Of a stretch of DNA of 64,000 bases, positions 61,198 to 64,000 are shown piece by piece. Numbering within the stretch: the stretch's first letter is position 1; each line of letters starts with the position of its first letter. The notes below the pieces were generated by a model. That model had not been told where the DNA came from and did no database searches. It saw only the letters and a list, made by a program, of their open reading frames with translations. This stretch comes from Choanephora cucurbitarum. Taxonomy: Eukaryota; Mucoromycota; Mucoromycetes; Mucorales; Choanephoraceae. The stretch lies in NCBI GenBank assembly GCA_025331435.1, contig JAIWNI010000008.1, positions 1 to 64,000 of the forward strand. Direction: 5' to 3'. A program made the position numbers and the translations under genes.

Positions 61198-62310
61198 ATG
61201 CAAAAATACATTAAGGCAATTGAAAGCGAAAACATCTTGAAGGTGGACAAAGGCGAGTTGAAGCAAGTGTTGAATGAAAAAGATGAACACGGCGATACAC
61301 TGCTTCACTTTGCTTCGCGTGTCCACAACTTGCCTGCTATCCGTCTGTTGGTTGATCTCGGTGCTGATCCTGAAGCTATGAACGAGCACGGTAGAAGGCC
61401 TATTCATGAAGCAATAGACTCAGTAGAATGCCTATCTTATCTTATAAAGACATGCGGTGTTGATACTAATGCAATGAAAAGAGGAGATTGGACACCTATT
61501 ATGATTGCAGGCAAGTAAAGAGAAAAAGGAAGCACCGTTTCTTTTATGGCAGTACATTAACAGTGTCAATCTAGCCACCAAAGGCCATATGGATATTCTT
61601 AGACTACTAGTTGAATCAGGTGCATTGTTGAAAAGAACCACTCGAGATGGTAGAACTCCTTTATATTTGGCAGTTCAAGAAGGTCATCTTGAAGCATCTA
61701 AATTCTTAACAGATCAGTATCCAGATGCGATTACACAAGCAACAAATTCAGGTCGGTTGGCTATTCAAGCTGCTGCTGTCTTACCATCAACAGACACAGC
61801 TTTTGAAATAACAAACTACCTACTTTCACATGCAATTGTGCCCTTGTCTACCCTACTTTCGCATCGAGATAATTCGGGCCGAAATATAGTCTTAGATGCA
61901 GTGGTTGCACAAAATCTGCCATTGTTGGAGTACTTGTTGTTTAAAGCAAATGCAAACGTAGATGACGCAGACTCACTGGGTAGAAGAATGGTTCATCATG
62001 CTGCTATGATGGGTCATTTAGAAGTACTGAAAGCATTGAATCAATGGAATATCATCTCTGACTGGAACACTGTCGATAACTGGGACCATTGGACGCCTTT
62101 GATGCATGCAGCTAGACAGGGCCATCAGCAAGTTGTGGACTATCTCATCAATACAATTCATGTTGATCCTACTATCAAAGACAAACAACAGAGAACAGCT
62201 AAAGATATAGGTAAGTAACCCAGAAAAAGCATTTTTTCTGTATATTGTCTAATATCTGTTTTCTAGCTTCTTTATGGCAACACACTGCTATTGCGGAGCT
62301 TCTCTCTTGA
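61198..62310 (+). CDS. Ankyrin-repeat protein, ANKRD16-like
   Basis: 330 aa from three exons (61198-61510, 61575-62210, 62267-62310), total divisible by three. About eight ankyrin repeats: DEHGDTLLHFASRVHN, NEHGRRPIHEAIDS, RGDWTPIMIAATKGHMDIL, TRDGRTPLYLAVQEGH, NSGRLAIQAAA, DSLGRRMVHHAAMMGHLEV and DHWTPLMHAARQGH. Repeat order and the DWTPLM motif resemble animal ANKRD16, a cofactor of alanyl-tRNA synthetase editing, though general ankyrin similarity cannot be excluded. Intron 1 has a GC donor (G|GCAAGT at 61511) with normal AG acceptor; only this join restores the repeat. Start at 61198 follows poly-T; an upstream ATG at 61096 is in frame but adds an Ile/Phe-rich stretch. Confidence 0.75.
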
Positions 62311-62719
62311 TAATATTAACAATAAATACACAATTAACTCCTGCTTTTGTTGTTGTTGCTGCTGCCAGGTTGATCGTTTTATAAAGTAGCTTTCAAGCAT
62401 TGTGGTTGGCAATGTCTTCAAAGCACTTTTGATAAATATATGCAGCACTTCTCATTCTTGATACAATTTACGAGTACTCAACAAAAGATGAATGGCCATA
62501 AATACATATGTGTAAGTGTATATTCAATCTCCTCTCTGCATCCATTTTCTCATCTATGCGCATCTTGCATTTGGAGATATTGTCTTAATTTGTACTCCTC
62601 ACTTGATTGTGTTTAGTATAATATTTGATAAATGCATGTAAGGTAAGTTGTTTATTGTTTAAAGACAAAAAGGGTATAACTCTATAATAAAGGAAAAAAA
62701 AAAGACAACAGATTTGTTT
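62311..62719. other. Intergenic, convergent 3' ends
   Basis: 409 bp between ankyrin and GNA1 stops; AATAAA-type signals are present near 62323. No gene seen. Confidence 0.4.
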
Positions 62720-63343
62720 CTATAGGCTAGGCTTTCCAGTTGGCTGAGGGATATACCAAGCCATTTGACTTTCCTTGGGAACAAAACCACACTTTTCATA
62801 GAAGGGAATATTTTTAACAGCACAGTCTAGAATCACCTTGTAACATCCATTCACTTGGCCAATATGTTTCAATGCTTGAATAATGCGGAGGCCTAATTTT
62901 TTGCCTTGGTGTGAAGCATCAACAGCAATGTCTTCAATATGACCAACTCGTCCGTTCTTGTGAACAAACTTGTGTTCAATCAAAATAGTACCAGTAGCAG
63001 CAATGCGGTTGTTCTTTTCATCAGTAATTGTCACAGTGAAATCTGTTTATGTATGAGTAAATGATGAACAGACAGATCGAATGAACTGGGCATGGATTTA
63101 CTTACAAGTATCGTTGTGCTTTCGCATGAAATTGAATTGAGTGTCCCAACTTTCGCGTGTGTGATTTCCAACTTCTGTCAATACTGATAAGATATCAAGA
63201 TAGCCCCTCTCAAAATCATTGGATCTTAATGGGTTAAGCTTGTAGCCATCAGGCAAACTGGATTGGACTTCTTTAGAAAGAAATCTGTCTTCAAACAAGT
63301 AATCTTCGGTCAAACAAATGGTGTGAATTGCAGTAGTGTTCAT
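62720..63343 (-). CDS. GNA1: Glucosamine-6-phosphate N-acetyltransferase
   Basis: GNAT-family enzyme making N-acetylglucosamine-6-phosphate from glucosamine-6-phosphate and acetyl-CoA, on the path to UDP-GlcNAc for chitin, N-glycans and GPI anchors. 186 aa from two exons (63343-63106, 63042-62720). Motifs: GYKLNPLRSNDFERGYLDILSVLTEVG, TGTILIEHKFVHKNGRVGHIEDIAVD, then the acetyl-CoA loop QGKKLGLRII and CYKVILDC plus FYEKCGFVPKESQMAWY. The start is at MNTTAIHT (63343), ahead of which lies a GA-rich leader. Length is close to yeast Gna1 plus a short N-terminal extension. Confidence 0.93.
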
Positions 63344-63608
63344 TGTATTGTGGTGATAAACAAGAGAGAGAGAGAGAAATGAATCAATAGTGAGAAATTT
63401 AAAATTAAATAGCACTTTGTATTTATAGGCATGAAAAATAGGAGGTTCCGCGGGAATAGAAATCTCGAGATTTTCCTCGGAAAGCAACTTATTTTTAGTA
63501 AATTATTAATAGATTCTACAGCAACCAGAAAAAGTATAATGAAGCTCCGCGGGTATATCTGTAAACGTGTAGACTAATAAATTGCTAACGTGTGCACTTG
63601 CTCTATTT

Positions 63609-64000
63609 TTATTGTACAAATTTACGTACAGTTGTGTTTTTTTGCAGTTTCAAGTAAAACACATTCTGGAGCTCGGGTCTCTTGAGGTGTGTTTGGCAAC
63701 CGTAAATACACATGTCCTGCGTTGTGCTTGATGCATAATGAGTTAGGCGTATTTGCTCGCCTGGAATAATCTGTACAAGATCGCCCTGATGAGAATATGT
63801 TAGAACTTTTATCATGCAAACTTGATTCTACGTACTGTATCAACATAGCGTATTTCAATAAATTGCGGGTCAAATGCAATGACATAAGGATGCTGATACA
63901 CGATATATTCAGGAGTGCCCTCCCATTCGCAAAGTAACGGCAACCTAAATTAATATTTATTGCTAAGTATGTACTAGATACAAACAGAGGCGAGTAAATA
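63609..64000 (-). CDS. CNH-domain protein C-terminus (Rom2-like RhoGEF), partial
   Basis: Only the last two exons are visible. One begins about 63946 (LPLLCEWEGTPEYIVYQHPYV, AFDPQFIEIRYVDT); after an intron (about 63835-63788) the second has GDLVQIIPGEQIRLTHYAS and ends KLQKNTTVRKFVQ at 63609. This is the end of a citron homology (CNH) domain as in fungal Rho1 exchange factors Rom1/Rom2. The DH-PH part lies beyond the window, so other CNH proteins such as Ste20-group kinases or Vps39 relatives are not excluded. It would act in cell-wall-integrity signalling. Confidence 0.72.

Overview
The window looks like nuclear DNA of a filamentous early-diverging fungus, most likely a Mucoromycotina/Mucorales species. 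The reasons are AT-rich non-coding DNA with long poly-T/poly-A and CT tracts, genes split by short introns (about 45-200 nt, GTAAGT-type donors), a full white-collar-1 photoreceptor, a Rac GTPase, PMT, ALG9 and GNA1 glycosylation genes, and a zygomycete-style Tc1-like transposase relic. Species cannot be fixed by eye. Exon joins were made by hand from reading frame, splice consensus and family motifs.

Layout. 0-11.5 kb is gene-dense: a ZGRF1-type helicase (cut by the window start) divergent from a DUF262 protein, a coiled-coil orphan, then a mitochondrial block (GGC1 GTP/GDP carrier, IBA57, ribosomal protein bL17m) and an alpha-arrestin. 11.8-18.8 kb holds a 42-aa mitochondrial-looking protein, two diverged MITE-like elements, a CsbD-like stress protein, an F-box protein, a dynactin p22-like subunit and a PA-TM-RING ubiquitin ligase. 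20.9-33.7 kb holds a CaMKK/Ssp1-type kinase, ALG9, Rac1 and GABA transaminase, separated by 2-4 kb gene-poor stretches.

33.8-53.7 kb is a transposable-element island. It holds an apparently intact Ty3/Gypsy element (identical 224-bp LTRs, 5-bp target duplication), a Tc1-like transposase relic, a TA-flanked foldback element carrying a nested LINE 3' end, a decayed MULE transposase, a LINE ORF1 with a nonsense codon, a truncated DIRS-like element and another foldback MITE. Inside it sits a seven-exon gene with an intact 458-aa reading frame and a PD-(D/E)XK nuclease-like signature. This is the best candidate for something undescribed.

54.4-64 kb returns to ordinary genes: a PMT O-mannosyltransferase with a very acidic tail, white collar 1 (LOV, two PAS, GATA finger), an ANKRD16-like ankyrin protein using a GC-AG intron, GNA1, and the C-terminal CNH end of a Rom2-like Rho GEF running off the window. 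No rRNA, tRNA or CRISPR was recognised.
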